NCBI GenBank assembly: GCA_963796325.1
Contig: CAWCLF010000001.1
Coordinates: 1,860,001 to 1,924,000 of the forward strand
DNA length: 64,000 nt
Source of the DNA: CAVYGN01 sp963796325
GTDB taxonomy: Bacteria; Spirochaetota; Brevinematia; Brevinematales; JAOACQ01
Reading direction: 5' to 3'
The translations under genes and the position numbers were made by a program. Shown piece after piece: positions 8,587 to 17,637 of this stretch. Position 1 is the stretch's first letter. Every line of letters begins with the position of its first letter. Under the pieces are notes generated by a model, which saw nothing but the letters and a program-made list of their open reading frames with translations, was not told the origin of the DNA and did not search any database.

Positions 8587-9362
8587 AAAACTGGCTTTCG
8601 AGCCTTTATATCTGTTTTGCAACGCTGACCTCAATACCTTTGCCTTTCGGGAAAAAAGTAATCTACAGCGGGGAAAACCGTTCACGATCCACCGCTTTCT
8701 TCCCCCTTGCAGGTCTGTTTTACGGCCTCTTCTCCGGAGCGGTTTATTTCTTTCTTTTTCCCGCTATAAAGGACCCCGGCCTGACGGCTTTTGTTTTGTT
8801 GTCGATACCCTACCTTGTCAGCAAATTTTTTCATCTGGACGGCCTTTCGGATACCCTTGACGGACTCCTGGCCGACCGTACTCCGAAGGAAAGGCTCGCC
8901 ATCATGAAAGACTCGAGGACCGGGTCCTTTGCGCTTGGCGGAACGGTCCTGTTTCTTATCCTGAAATTCCTTCTCCTGAAAAAAATGCTGTCTCTCAATG
9001 ATCCGCTTCCGCTTTTCATTTATATTCCCGTTTTATCCAGATTCGGGATCGTATTTCTTTCTTTCATATCGAAGCATCCGCAAAAGGACAGCACCGCATT
9101 CAGGATAATCGGTTATGTAAAACCCGCCTGGATGATCTTCGCCTCATTACTGAGTTTGCTCATTGCACTTGCCCTGGTCCTGACATGGGGCGCCGGCCTT
9201 GTTTTCCCCTTGGCATCAGGGCTGATAGTAACCGCAGCGGCTGCATCGCTGATAAGATTTTATTCCTTCAGCCGGATAGGGGGCGTAACAGGCGACGTCC
9301 TGGGAGCTTGCCTCGAAATTTCCGAAGCAGCTGCGATAGTTTTATTTCTTGTAATATGTTGA
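8583..9362 (+). CDS. cobS: Adenosylcobinamide-GDP ribazoletransferase (cobalamin synthase)
   Basis: CobS joins adenosylcobinamide-GDP to alpha-ribazole(-phosphate), the last assembly step, in the inner membrane. The 259-residue protein is strongly hydrophobic with several spans. The family motif FFHLDGLSDTLDGLLA, with metal-binding aspartates, is followed by KDSRTGSFALGG. The N-terminal LTSIPLPFG is also typical. The ATG overlaps the cobU stop by four bases. The gene belongs to the riboswitch-controlled unit. Confidence 0.94.
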   Translation: MKNWLSSLYICFATLTSIPLPFGKKVIYSGENRSRSTAFFPLAGLFYGLFSGAVYFFLFPAIKDPGLTAFVLLSIPYLVSKFFHLDGLSDTLDGLLADRTPKERLAIMKDSRTGSFALGGTVLFLILKFLLLKKMLSLNDPLPLFIYIPVLSRFGIVFLSFISKHPQKDSTAFRIIGYVKPAWMIFASLLSLLIALALVLTWGAGLVFPLASGLIVTAAAASLIRFYSFSRIGGVTGDVLGACLEISEAAAIVLFLVIC

Positions 9363-9383
9363 ATATCAATATAAGGAGCAAAT

Positions 9384-10439
9384 ATGCTGTATGATGAGAC
9401 AGTTTCAAAAATCGAGCCGGTTAATAAAGACCTGGAAGTTCAGGCAAGGCATAAAATCGATTTTAAAACAAAGCCCCTGGGTTCCCTCGGCATGATGGAG
9501 GAGATAGCTTTAAAAATGGCGCTTATCCGGAACGACCTCAACCCGGTAATAAAGAATAAATCTATGTTCGTATTTGCCGGCGATCATGGAATTGCCATGG
9601 AAGGCGTCTCCGCTTATCCACCGGAGGTAACGCCCCAGATGGTGCTTAATTTCCTTCACGGGGGAGCCGGCATTAACGTTCTCTGCCGTTATAATCATAT
9701 CGATATGAAGGTTGTCGATATGGGCGTAAATTTTGATTTTAATAATGCGGAAGGCCTGATAAATAAAAAAGTGCGTAAAGGCACCAGGAATTTCCTTACT
9801 CAAGATGCGATGACTGAAAGCGAACTGTTCCAATCCCTTGAAAGCGGTATGGAAGTCTTTTCTGAGCAGTACAAAGCGTTAAATACCGATATCGCAGGGG
9901 TGGGGGAAATGGGCATCGGCAACTCTACTTCGGCGTCGGCTATAATTTCAGCGGCAACGGGCCTGGATCCCTCCGAAACGACGGGAAGGGGAACGGGAAT
10001 CGACGACAGCCGTCTTAATAATAAAATTTCGCTGATAAGGAAAGCGTTAGCTTCGAGAAAACCGGATAAAGAGAACGGCCTGGATATTCTTAAGAAGATC
10101 GGAGGCTACGAGATTGCAGGGATAACCGGAGCGGTCCTCGCCTCCGCTTCACGAAAAGTTCCCGTTGTTCTTGACGGACTCATTTCCACGGCCGGAGGCC
10201 TGATCGCATGTATTATTAAACCGGAAACTGCAGGCTATCTTTTTGCCGGGCATAAGTCTGTCGAACCGGGCCATGCAAAAGCGCTTGAAATGATGGGACT
10301 TTCACCTATAATCGATTTAAAAATGAGGCTTGGAGAAGGAACCGGCGCCGCGCTTTGCATGAATATAATCGAAGCATCCTGCAGGATCCTCTGTGAAATG
10401 GCCTCTTTTGATGAAGCCGGCGTCAGCAATAAGGAATAA
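9384..10439 (+). CDS. cobT: Nicotinate-nucleotide:dimethylbenzimidazole phosphoribosyltransferase
   Basis: CobT activates the lower-ligand base by transferring phosphoribose from nicotinate mononucleotide, giving alpha-ribazole phosphate for CobS. The 351-residue length is normal. Recognisable blocks are TKPLGSLGMMEE, VFAGDHGI, GEMGIGNSTSASA, TGRGTGID and RLGEGTGAAL, in which Glu318 is the expected catalytic base. A good ribosome site (AAGGAG) precedes the ATG. It follows cobS by 21 bases and closes the cobalamin unit. No bza or blu gene for making the base is in the window, so the lower ligand is probably scavenged or made elsewhere. Confidence 0.95.
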   Translation: MLYDETVSKIEPVNKDLEVQARHKIDFKTKPLGSLGMMEEIALKMALIRNDLNPVIKNKSMFVFAGDHGIAMEGVSAYPPEVTPQMVLNFLHGGAGINVLCRYNHIDMKVVDMGVNFDFNNAEGLINKKVRKGTRNFLTQDAMTESELFQSLESGMEVFSEQYKALNTDIAGVGEMGIGNSTSASAIISAATGLDPSETTGRGTGIDDSRLNNKISLIRKALASRKPDKENGLDILKKIGGYEIAGITGAVLASASRKVPVVLDGLISTAGGLIACIIKPETAGYLFAGHKSVEPGHAKALEMMGLSPIIDLKMRLGEGTGAALCMNIIEASCRILCEMASFDEAGVSNKE

Positions 10440-10505
10440 TTGTTATTTTGCTTTAAAACTTCCCGTATTATAAACTATTGCCGTGATTTATAAGGGGCAG
10501 CCGTT

Positions 10506-12554
10506 ATGACCGGCAGGAATGACAGGGCATCCATAAAATCAAGAATTGAAAATCTGAAAAATATCATCGAAGAACATAATTACAAATATTATGTCCTGGA
10601 TGCTCCCGAGATTGACGATTACAGCTATGATCTCCTGGTTAAAGAGCTTGAGAAACTTGAAAATGAAAACCCCTCATTGAGGACCCCCGATTCGCCTACT
10701 CAAAGAGTGGGCGCCAGGGCCCTTGAGAGATTTGAAAATTATACGCATCCTTTCAGGATGTACAGCCTTGCCAATGCAATGAATATCGATGAATTCCGTG
10801 GTTTTTACTCGAAGGTTGCAAAAGAAACCGACGAAGAATCCCTTTTCAACAATCTATCGTTTTGCTGCGAACATAAATTCGACGGGCTTGCAATCGAACT
10901 GATTTATGAGGATGGTTTGCTGGCAAACGGTTCGACAAGAGGCAACGGCGAAGTAGGTGAACTAATTACTACCAATATCAAAACAATTAAAAGCATTCCC
11001 CTGAGGCTTAAGGGAAAATTTCCTTCGTTCCTGGCCGTATACGGCGAAGCCCTTATGTTTAAGGAGGATTTCTTAAGGCTCAACCAGGAAAGGCAGGATT
11101 CCGGAGAAGCTCTTTTTGCAAACCCCAGGAACGCGGCTGCAGGAAGCCTGCGCCAGCTTGACCCTTCCGTTACTGCACGGAGAAATATGAAGTTTTTCGC
11201 TTACGATGTCAAATCTTTTCCGGGGGACAGGGTCCTGGGCGCCATCGATTCTCATTTCGACAGGATGAAGTATCTTAAGGAAACCGGCTTTCCGGTAAAT
11301 AAATACAGCGTTAAAACTTCAAGGCTCAATGAAATTATCGAATATCATTCAAAATGGGAAGGTTCAAGGGAAGAACTTCCTTATGATATCGACGGTGTCG
11401 TTGTAAAGATCGATCCGGTATCTTTCCAGTCGAGACTGGGTTACGATGCTAAAAGCCCAAAATGGGCGATAGCCTGGAAATTCAAGCCGGCCTCCGCTCT
11501 CACGCTGCTTCGGGATGTAGAGTTCAGCATAGGAAGGCAGGGTACGGTAACACCTACAGCCGTATTTGATCCTGTATATCTCGCAGGTGCAAAAATATCG
11601 AGGGCGACACTGCATAATTTTGACGAGATAAAGCGTCTTGATCTGATGATTGGAGACACTATCAAAGTTGAAAGGTCGGGAGAAGTGATCCCGAAGGTTA
11701 TAGAGGTGATTAAGGAAAAACGGAAGGAAGCCAGAGCGATAGAGATCCCGGTAAAATGTCCCGTATGCGGGTCCGCAATAGCCAGGACGGAGGGGGAAGT
11801 GGCTATAAGGTGTATAAATTCCGCGTGTCCTGCTCTTGTAAAAGGGAAAATCAGGCATTTTGTTTCGAGAAATGCATTCGATATCGAAGGGCTTGGCGAA
11901 GAGATCGTCGGACGCTTTTACGATGCCGGGTTCCTGAAAAATTATTCGGATATTTTTCACCTGAAGGAAAAAAGGAACGAACTTCTTCTTCTTGAAGGTT
12001 TCGGTGAAAAAAGCGTCGATAATCTTTTAAGTTCGATTGAAACAGCTAAACATATTGAATACTGGAGATTTATATACGCTCTCGGAATAGATTACGTGGG
12101 AGAAGAAAGTTCAAGGCTGGTCGCCCGGCATTTTTATCCCCTGGAAAAGCTGATGAAGCTGCCGGCCGATGAATTCATCAATATCCAGGGTATCGGTACG
12201 GTTATTGCCAATAGTATCAGGGAATATTTCCTTAACGGTGAAAACACTGACACAATTAATAAGATCCTCGAAGCAGGAATTGAAATTACATATATTGAAC
12301 AGGCTGAAATCCTGATTAACCCGGCTGTGACAGGTAAAAAAATAGTATTTACCGGAAAAGCGGAAAGTTTTACAAGGGAGGAATTTTCCTCGATTGTAAG
12401 GAAATACGGCGGTTTTCCAACCGAATCGGTTTCGAAAAATACAGATTTCCTTGTCGCCGGTGAAAATCCCGGAAGTAAACTGGAAAAGGCGAAGGGACTC
12501 GGGATAAAAATTCTTTCTGAAAGCGAGTTTCTTGAACTTTTAAAACAGGGTTGA
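10506..12554 (+). CDS. ligA: NAD-dependent DNA ligase
   Basis: A full-length LigA of 682 residues. It has the Ia domain (YYVLDAPEIDDYSYD), adenylation motif CEHKFDGLAIEL with Lys124 as the nucleophile, and GSTRGNGEVGE. These are followed by the OB fold, a four-cysteine zinc finger (CPVCG, then CINSACP), helix-hairpin-helix repeats and a C-terminal BRCT domain (TGKKIVFTGKAESFTREEF to the end). It seals nicks in replication and repair. It starts 66 bases after cobT. No terminator between them is obvious, so read-through from the cobalamin unit cannot be excluded. Confidence 0.97.
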   Translation: MTGRNDRASIKSRIENLKNIIEEHNYKYYVLDAPEIDDYSYDLLVKELEKLENENPSLRTPDSPTQRVGARALERFENYTHPFRMYSLANAMNIDEFRGFYSKVAKETDEESLFNNLSFCCEHKFDGLAIELIYEDGLLANGSTRGNGEVGELITTNIKTIKSIPLRLKGKFPSFLAVYGEALMFKEDFLRLNQERQDSGEALFANPRNAAAGSLRQLDPSVTARRNMKFFAYDVKSFPGDRVLGAIDSHFDRMKYLKETGFPVNKYSVKTSRLNEIIEYHSKWEGSREELPYDIDGVVVKIDPVSFQSRLGYDAKSPKWAIAWKFKPASALTLLRDVEFSIGRQGTVTPTAVFDPVYLAGAKISRATLHNFDEIKRLDLMIGDTIKVERSGEVIPKVIEVIKEKRKEARAIEIPVKCPVCGSAIARTEGEVAIRCINSACPALVKGKIRHFVSRNAFDIEGLGEEIVGRFYDAGFLKNYSDIFHLKEKRNELLLLEGFGEKSVDNLLSSIETAKHIEYWRFIYALGIDYVGEESSRLVARHFYPLEKLMKLPADEFINIQGIGTVIANSIREYFLNGENTDTINKILEAGIEITYIEQAEILINPAVTGKKIVFTGKAESFTREEFSSIVRKYGGFPTESVSKNTDFLVAGENPGSKLEKAKGLGIKILSESEFLELLKQG

Positions 12555-12591
12555 ATATACCAGTAAATTCAAATATAAACCGGAGGGATTC

Positions 12592-13137
12592 GTGAAAATG
12601 GAGAATTTTTTATTTACAGGTTTGTTCTGGGGAGCCATACTGATACTGGCGGGTCTTTTGGTCGTTCTTAACGGGATCCTGAATCTGCAGATTCCTACTT
12701 TCAGGATCATCATAGCTGTAATCTTCGTTGCGGTCGGCATTACTTTGTTGAGCGGCGGATTTAAGATTCCGAGGCAGGCAGACAACAATTCGGTCGTTTT
12801 CGGAACTGGAAAAATAGAACCGCAGGCCGGCGCGACGAACGAGTATACCATTGTTTTCGGGTCGGGACTTGTCGATTTATCTGATATCGTTCCGGATAAA
12901 GGTATTGTCAATGTAAAAGTCACTACCGCATTCGGCAGCGGCGTCATTGAAATAAAATCCGGTACGCCTGTCAGGATTAAAGCGACCGCCGCCTTCGGAG
13001 ATGTCAGGCTTCCCGACGATTCTTACGTTTCTTTCGGCCATAATGTGTATGAATCTGAAAATATCAAAAAGAGCGGCAATTACCTTTCGATCGATGCGAC
13101 GGCGGCATTCGGAAGTCTTAAGTTCGTCCGAAAGTAA
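12592..13137 (+). CDS. Membrane protein with LiaF-like C-terminal domain
   Basis: The 181-residue protein has two hydrophobic N-terminal spans (LFWGAILILAGLLVVLNGIL and IIIAVIFVAVGITLLSGG). The C-terminal domain, predicted all-beta, repeats a motif: VVFGTGKIE, IVFGSGLVDLSDI, TTAFGSGVIEI, TAAFGDVRLP, TAAFGSLKF. This is the pattern of the LiaF-like/DUF2154 domain linked to cell-envelope stress in other bacteria. The start is a GTG with GGAGG five bases upstream. It ends 12 bases from a convergent gene. Its role here is inferred only as envelope-related. Confidence 0.78.
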   Translation: MKMENFLFTGLFWGAILILAGLLVVLNGILNLQIPTFRIIIAVIFVAVGITLLSGGFKIPRQADNNSVVFGTGKIEPQAGATNEYTIVFGSGLVDLSDIVPDKGIVNVKVTTAFGSGVIEIKSGTPVRIKATAAFGDVRLPDDSYVSFGHNVYESENIKKSGNYLSIDATAAFGSLKFVRK

Positions 13138-13149
13138 AGCGGATCGTTT

Positions 13150-13980
13150 CTAGCGTATCGACAGGTACTTGTCTATACGTTCCAGAAGTTTCCTGTCTTC
13201 GTCGAAGATGAGCGCTTTAAGCTTGTCCGTGCCCAGATATGTCCAGAGCCTGTACTGGTAGATGCTTTGAATGATGCTTTTCTGAATCAGGAGCACAAGC
13301 GAATCGTTCCTGCTGTAAACGGCTTTTGCATTCTTTTCGTCGTTCATGTTCATCAGTATGCATTCTTTGCCGTCGACGCAGACAGATACATATGAATCCG
13401 GAATTTCATCCATCCTGATATTTGTTTCCAGTTTAAAGGAATAAAGGGTTATCCCTTTTGTTTCGAGGCTGTAATAAGAAAATATGTCGACATGAATTCC
13501 TTTCTGGAACTTTTCTTCGAGAATTGAAAGCAAATAATCAAGATTTTCCTGGTTCTGAACGCTTACATAAATATCCTTTTCCGCATTTTCAATCATCTTG
13601 ATAACTGAATTTATTATGTTTTTTTTACCTATTATGTTCCAGAAAAAGTCTGTATTATCGACTATCAGGAAATTCCTTAGCGTGCCGGCAATATTTTTTT
13701 TTGCATCCGTGAAATCGCTTTCAATATTTTTTAGAAACTCGTCAATTTCAACAGGTATATAGGTATCGGGGTTCGATTTAATGATCCTCGCTCCGCCCTT
13801 TTCGACGAGGCGGTTCAGCATTTCATATACGACAGGACGGAGAATGCCGCTGTTTTTAGAAAGCTGGTAGCCGGTTATGGGATGATTTTCAAGAAGCGCG
13901 AGGTAGACTTTAGCTTCATTGGAAGAAAGTCCCAGTTTTTCAAAGCTTGATATGATGTCCGGCTGTCCGTTGATACTCAA
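13150..13980 (-). CDS. TrmB-family transcriptional regulator
   Basis: The 276-residue protein begins with a winged-helix TrmB domain (FEKLGLSSNEAKVYLALLENHPITGYQLSKNSGI, then VVYEMLNRLVEKGGARI). A C-terminal sensor region follows, of the kind that binds sugars in characterised TrmB proteins. The start is a TTG preceded by GAGGAGG at good spacing. It is the last gene of the lptC, OstA-like, trmB unit, 24 bases after the OstA-like gene. The target genes are unknown. Linkage to envelope genes suggests, without proving, a role in envelope or polysaccharide control. Confidence 0.8.
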   Translation of the reverse strand: MSINGQPDIISSFEKLGLSSNEAKVYLALLENHPITGYQLSKNSGILRPVVYEMLNRLVEKGGARIIKSNPDTYIPVEIDEFLKNIESDFTDAKKNIAGTLRNFLIVDNTDFFWNIIGKKNIINSVIKMIENAEKDIYVSVQNQENLDYLLSILEEKFQKGIHVDIFSYYSLETKGITLYSFKLETNIRMDEIPDSYVSVCVDGKECILMNMNDEKNAKAVYSRNDSLVLLIQKSIIQSIYQYRLWTYLGTDKLKALIFDEDRKLLERIDKYLSIR

Positions 13981-14004
13981 GCATTCCTCCTCGGTGAAGG
14001 TCTG

Positions 14005-15015
14005 TTAATTGGATTCATACTTGTAAAATCCGGCCCCTTTTCCTATCATACTCATAGTCTCGGTATCTACATCGAATATTATTTTATCGGAGAGGAACCT
14101 GGATTTTTTTTCAACTAAATAAGGATTGCCTGTCAGGTACATTTTTTTTTCCTTGGTATAGTATTCACCCCATTTGCCGTAAGCTTTTTTGTTTTCCTGG
14201 ACAATGACGACATTTCCCAGAAGGTTTGCTTTTTCTTCCTTGTCGAATTTTTCCATCACGATGGAATAAGCCTGAACATTCTTGTCCTTGAATGTTATTA
14301 CCGGGTTTTTTGTTATCCTGGAATAGCCTATATCTTTATAATAATCCAGCCTGCCTGAATTGATCGTATAACCCTCTTTTTTATCCTCCACGTTGACATG
14401 GTCTATTGCCGTATAGCTTTCCAGGCTTCCTTTGGATGTCTGCATGCTGATTTTATCGGCTTTCATTACTGTTTTCTCCTGTGTTGCACGGGCATGACCT
14501 ATGACCACGATCAGTCCTGTTTTTTTATACATAGTGGCATGGTCGCCTTCTATTATGAAATTCGTATTTGTAATATGAACATCTCCGATCATAATTATAA
14601 TATCGCTGTCGGGATATATCTTCATCATATCGCTTTTGGCCAGCGTATTGTCCTTGAGCGACAGTATCTTCGGATTCTGCCTGACTATTATCTCTTTCAG
14701 TTTTGTATTGTATGTGCCTTCACCTGACGTCAATATGATCTGTTCCGCGCTATTGCGGTAATAGAGGTTTCCGAAAGCGTAGCCTATCTCGGTTTTATTG
14801 TCATATATCATCATATCGGCTTTAAGAGATGATTTTCCCTGTGTTATAAGCGGAGTAATATTATTGGAATTTTCAAGAATGACTTTTTCAATATCCCATT
14901 TGTATGTCATTTTTCCCGCCGAAATATCGACAGGTTCGTTTGTGGATACCTGGAATGTCTGGGAAAAACATAGACAGGAAACACATGATAAAATTAAAAC
15001 CGTTAAAAACTTCAT
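14005..15015 (-). CDS. lptA: OstA/LptA-like periplasmic LPS transport protein
   Basis: A secreted protein of 336 residues with a signal peptide (MKFLTVLILSCVSCLCFSQ). It has repeated OstA-fold units built of short beta-strands: GKMTYKWDIEKVILENS, KADMMIYDNKTEIGYAFGNL, GDHATMYKKTGLIVVIGHARATQE, GRLDYYKDIGYSRIT. It is about twice as long as Escherichia coli LptA, so it may form a longer bridge or resemble the periplasmic part of LptD. It follows the LptC-like gene by nine bases, which supports a role in carrying lipopolysaccharide or a similar glycolipid across the periplasm. Confidence 0.75.
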   Translation of the reverse strand: MKFLTVLILSCVSCLCFSQTFQVSTNEPVDISAGKMTYKWDIEKVILENSNNITPLITQGKSSLKADMMIYDNKTEIGYAFGNLYYRNSAEQIILTSGEGTYNTKLKEIIVRQNPKILSLKDNTLAKSDMMKIYPDSDIIIMIGDVHITNTNFIIEGDHATMYKKTGLIVVIGHARATQEKTVMKADKISMQTSKGSLESYTAIDHVNVEDKKEGYTINSGRLDYYKDIGYSRITKNPVITFKDKNVQAYSIVMEKFDKEEKANLLGNVVIVQENKKAYGKWGEYYTKEKKMYLTGNPYLVEKKSRFLSDKIIFDVDTETMSMIGKGAGFYKYESN

Positions 15016-15023
15016 TTTATCCC

Positions 15024-15548
15024 TTATTTTTTGATATTTCCCGCTCCCTTTTCCAGGGTTACCTGCTTGAGGCCCGCATCGGCCTGAAGATTATATCCTC
15101 TTATAACCGAATTACCCCTTCTTAAAGTTACCAGTTCATTGGGGTCTGAATAGAATAATTTTTTAGAGTTGTCCCAGTACACTTTATTTGCTTCCAGCAT
15201 TGACTGGTTTTCAGCAAGTATCTTGACCTTCCCTTCGGCGTAAATATTTGAATTAAGCTGGTCTATGTATCCTCCGTTGGCAGCGAGGAATGATTTCATT
15301 GTTCCATCCGCTTTAAAAAAAGTCATAGCCAGATTATACAAATAAATCTCTTTTTTTTGATTGTACATCTTGGCTTCGCTTGCCCGGAGTTCCCACTCCT
15401 TCAGGCCCGTATCGTCAGCCGATTCGTATTTGAAATCTCCAAGGACCAGATCGGGGAAATCCGTGTTTTTACCGGTCGGACTTTTAAATATCACCGTACA
15501 GGAAAAAAGGGGAAATAACAATATTACAATCAAAAAAAGCTTCTTCAT
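15024..15548 (-). CDS. lptC: LptC-like lipoprotein
   Basis: The 174-residue protein has a lipoprotein signal with lipobox LFSC at residue 17, where most LptC proteins have a membrane anchor. The mature part shows the LptC pattern of strands: WELRASEAKMYNQKKEIYLYNL, MTFFKADGTMKSFLAANGGYID, IYAEGKVKI, SMLEANKVYWDN, NSVIRGYNLQAD. It is the first gene of a unit with the OstA-like protein and TrmB regulator. A good promoter lies 86-114 bases upstream. Confidence 0.78.
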   Translation of the reverse strand: MKKLFLIVILLFPLFSCTVIFKSPTGKNTDFPDLVLGDFKYESADDTGLKEWELRASEAKMYNQKKEIYLYNLAMTFFKADGTMKSFLAANGGYIDQLNSNIYAEGKVKILAENQSMLEANKVYWDNSKKLFYSDPNELVTLRRGNSVIRGYNLQADAGLKQVTLEKGAGNIKK

Positions 15549-15633
15549 ACCGGTTCCTTGATATTATTAAGAAAAAAAGAAAGGAAAGAGTGATATTTTA
15601 ATGAAATTTTAGTAGTAATTTTCCTACTCTTTA

Positions 15634-15662
15634 ATTATATTGAATAAATTAAATAATTGCAA
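15634..15662 (-). promoter_or_regulatory. Promoter for the lptC-ostA-trmB unit
   Basis: On the minus strand TTGCAA (15662-15657) and a perfect TATAAT (15639-15634) are 17 bases apart. Transcription would run toward lptC. The leader of about 80 bases contains the complementary arms AAAGAGT and ACTCTTT. Confidence 0.6.
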
Positions 15663-15723
15663 AGAGTTTTATTTATTATCGGCAATTATTTCTTACATTG
15701 TGCGATTCTTGAAGAGCGTGTAT

Positions 15724-15752
15724 TTTACAATTAAATAATATGATTGTATAAT
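15724..15752 (+). promoter_or_regulatory. Promoter for endonuclease V gene
   Basis: TTTACA (15724-15729) and TATAAT (15747-15752) are 17 bases apart. The predicted transcript starts near 15759, which argues for the downstream ATG at 15799 as the nfi start. Confidence 0.62.
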
Positions 15753-15798
15753 TATCGGGTTTGTGCTCCGGTTTTCGATTTGCCGGGATGCGGAGTTT

Positions 15799-16524
15799 AT
15801 GTCTTTTATGAAAAATAAATTGATAGAGAGGGCGCTCGAAATATCACTTTCACGCGACATCGACAGGGCCTTCGGACTGCAGAAAGCTCTCGCCCGTTAT
15901 ATCAGGTATGACGATACAGCCAAAGTTATACGCTTTACGGCAGGGGTGGATATTTCCTATTCAGGTGAAAATGCCTTTTGTTCGATCATCGTTATCGACA
16001 GTTTTTCTTCCGATAAAAAGATAGTTGAAAAATCATTCGCAACCAAAAAAGTTTCTTTTCCTTATATCCCGGGTCTTCTGTTTTACCGCGAGTTTCCTGT
16101 TTTCTTCGAATGCTACAAGTCCCTTAAAAAGTACCCCGATCTTCTTATTTTTGACGGGCATGGACTGTCGCACAGGAGAATGATGGGTATTGCGACCATG
16201 GCGGGAATTCTGCTGAATAAACCCAGCATCGGTTGTGCAAAATCCCATCTCTACGGCGAATATAAAATGCCTCAGGATAAAAAATTCTCATGCCGGGAAT
16301 TAAGAGTTCATGACACCGTTGTAGGATATGTTCTGAGGTCGAAAGAAAAAGTAAAACCGATATTTGTTTCGACAGGTTATGCCGTTTCCCCGGGGAAGGC
16401 CCTGGAAATTATAAAGGACCTTCTGACCGGATATAAGCTTCCTTTGCCGACTCATTATGCTCACCATTTTTCGGAAGACTATAAAAAGGGCGGTTCAAAA
16501 TATAACAATACCACACCGCCTTAG
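15799..16524 (+). CDS. nfi: Endonuclease V
   Basis: Endonuclease V cuts one strand near deaminated bases, mainly hypoxanthine. The ATG at 15799 follows GCGGAG at a good distance and lies 40 bases after the predicted transcript start; the open frame continues upstream but would be nearly leaderless. Family motifs are AGVDISYSGENAF with the catalytic aspartate, YIPGLLFYREFP, LLIFDGHGLSHRRMMGIA and IGCAKSHLYGEY, in order. At about 241 residues the length is normal, with a short basic C-terminal tail. It is a single-gene unit divergent from lptC. Confidence 0.93.
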   Translation: MSFMKNKLIERALEISLSRDIDRAFGLQKALARYIRYDDTAKVIRFTAGVDISYSGENAFCSIIVIDSFSSDKKIVEKSFATKKVSFPYIPGLLFYREFPVFFECYKSLKKYPDLLIFDGHGLSHRRMMGIATMAGILLNKPSIGCAKSHLYGEYKMPQDKKFSCRELRVHDTVVGYVLRSKEKVKPIFVSTGYAVSPGKALEIIKDLLTGYKLPLPTHYAHHFSEDYKKGGSKYNNTTPP

Positions 16525-16587
16525 CTTGTACCGGCTTTGTCCGGTGCTTGTACCGGCTTGTCCGGTGCTTGTACCGGCTTGTCCGGT
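16524..16587. repeat. Three tandem copies of a 21-22-base hairpin unit
   Basis: GCTTGTACCGGCTTGTCCGGT is present at 16546-16566 and 16567-16587, preceded by a copy with one extra T at 16524-16545. Each unit contains ACCGG and CCGGT as complementary arms around a five-base loop. The array begins immediately after the nfi stop codon. No U-tract follows, so it is not a classical terminator. Confidence 0.85.
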
Positions 16588-16773
16588 GAAAGTCCGTATT
16601 TAGAAGTTCCCAAAGATCTCATGCAACAAGTTATTGAATTAACACTACTATTATATCTTTGCTTAACCGATAATTAATAAAAAAATCCGGTTCCGGGATA
16701 AAATGCTGCCGTATAAATTGACAGAAGAAATATTAATATTATAATCATAATCCTTGGAAAATAAGGGGAGACA

Positions 16774-17637
16774 ATGAGGATCAGCGTCCAGGAAGCCTGT
16801 ATGATCAACGATAAATACGAAGGGGAAGTGCCGATCATATACCTTACGGATGTCAGGATAAAAGGTGAACCCGATTTTATCACTATTCCGAAAGAAACGC
16901 CCTTTGACCCTTCCCAGTATGAATTGCTCGAGAAAGCATCTATCCATGATATAGACGTTCATTATAACGAGAAACTTTATGCGAAGCTTGTTTCAAATTT
17001 TCCCGTCATTTACAGGGCTCCTATCGGCAGGAAGAACGTAATAGAAATGGACAGGTTTATAGATGAACTTGAATCGTCCAATACGGCAAGCAAACGAAAA
17101 AGATGCATCATTTCACTCTGTGAAATATATAAGAGATCATCATGGGGTGTGGACGAACCCGTAATTAATTACGGTGAAAAATTAGATCATAAAAGATGGA
17201 ACGATACCAAAGTCAATATTGGAAGAAATGTGCAGATCGATTACAGATATGATGAATGCGGAATTATCGTATTTTTCATACTGCAGGCGTCAGACCCGAA
17301 TTATTCTCAAAAGTTCATGAAATTCACCGAACTTGTCTCTCTAATAGTTGACAGCAAAAGGCTCGGGGTCATATTTAATCCGGATTTCATCCCTGAAACG
17401 GATGTATATTGCCAGAACAGTAAAAACGACCTCCTGAAAATGTATATAGAAACGGGCGCATCACTGATTATTGCCGGCGAAGACCTTGACAACCAGTATA
17501 AAGAAGCCCTTTCTCAGGTTAAATTATATGACAAGTTTGCACGGATGATGGTCATAAAGAACCCCGAAGCCTCAAAAAGAATTGAAATATTAATGCAGAT
17601 AAAAAGTGTCTATTCCAGCAGGTTATGGGAACAATAA
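16774..17637 (+). CDS. Cytoplasmic protein of unknown function
   Basis: The product has 287 residues, no signal peptide and no convincing membrane span; it appears soluble. I do not recognise a family. Visible features are an acidic, mixed alpha/beta N-terminal part (IYLTDVRIKGEPDFITIPKE), a linker with SNTASKRKRC, and a C-terminal part with repeated helices ending in MLQIKSVYSS-like residues. It is followed without a gap by the short FtsX-like permease (TAATG) and then by its ATPase, so it is probably co-transcribed and may work with that transporter-like complex. ATG at 16774 follows GGGGAG. Confidence 0.7.
   Translation: MRISVQEACMINDKYEGEVPIIYLTDVRIKGEPDFITIPKETPFDPSQYELLEKASIHDIDVHYNEKLYAKLVSNFPVIYRAPIGRKNVIEMDRFIDELESSNTASKRKRCIISLCEIYKRSSWGVDEPVINYGEKLDHKRWNDTKVNIGRNVQIDYRYDECGIIVFFILQASDPNYSQKFMKFTELVSLIVDSKRLGVIFNPDFIPETDVYCQNSKNDLLKMYIETGASLIIAGEDLDNQYKEALSQVKLYDKFARMMVIKNPEASKRIEILMQIKSVYSSRLWEQ

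Noticed and set aside
16524..16587. CRISPR-like array
   Set aside because: The units are contiguous and lack spacers, and no cas genes are in the window.
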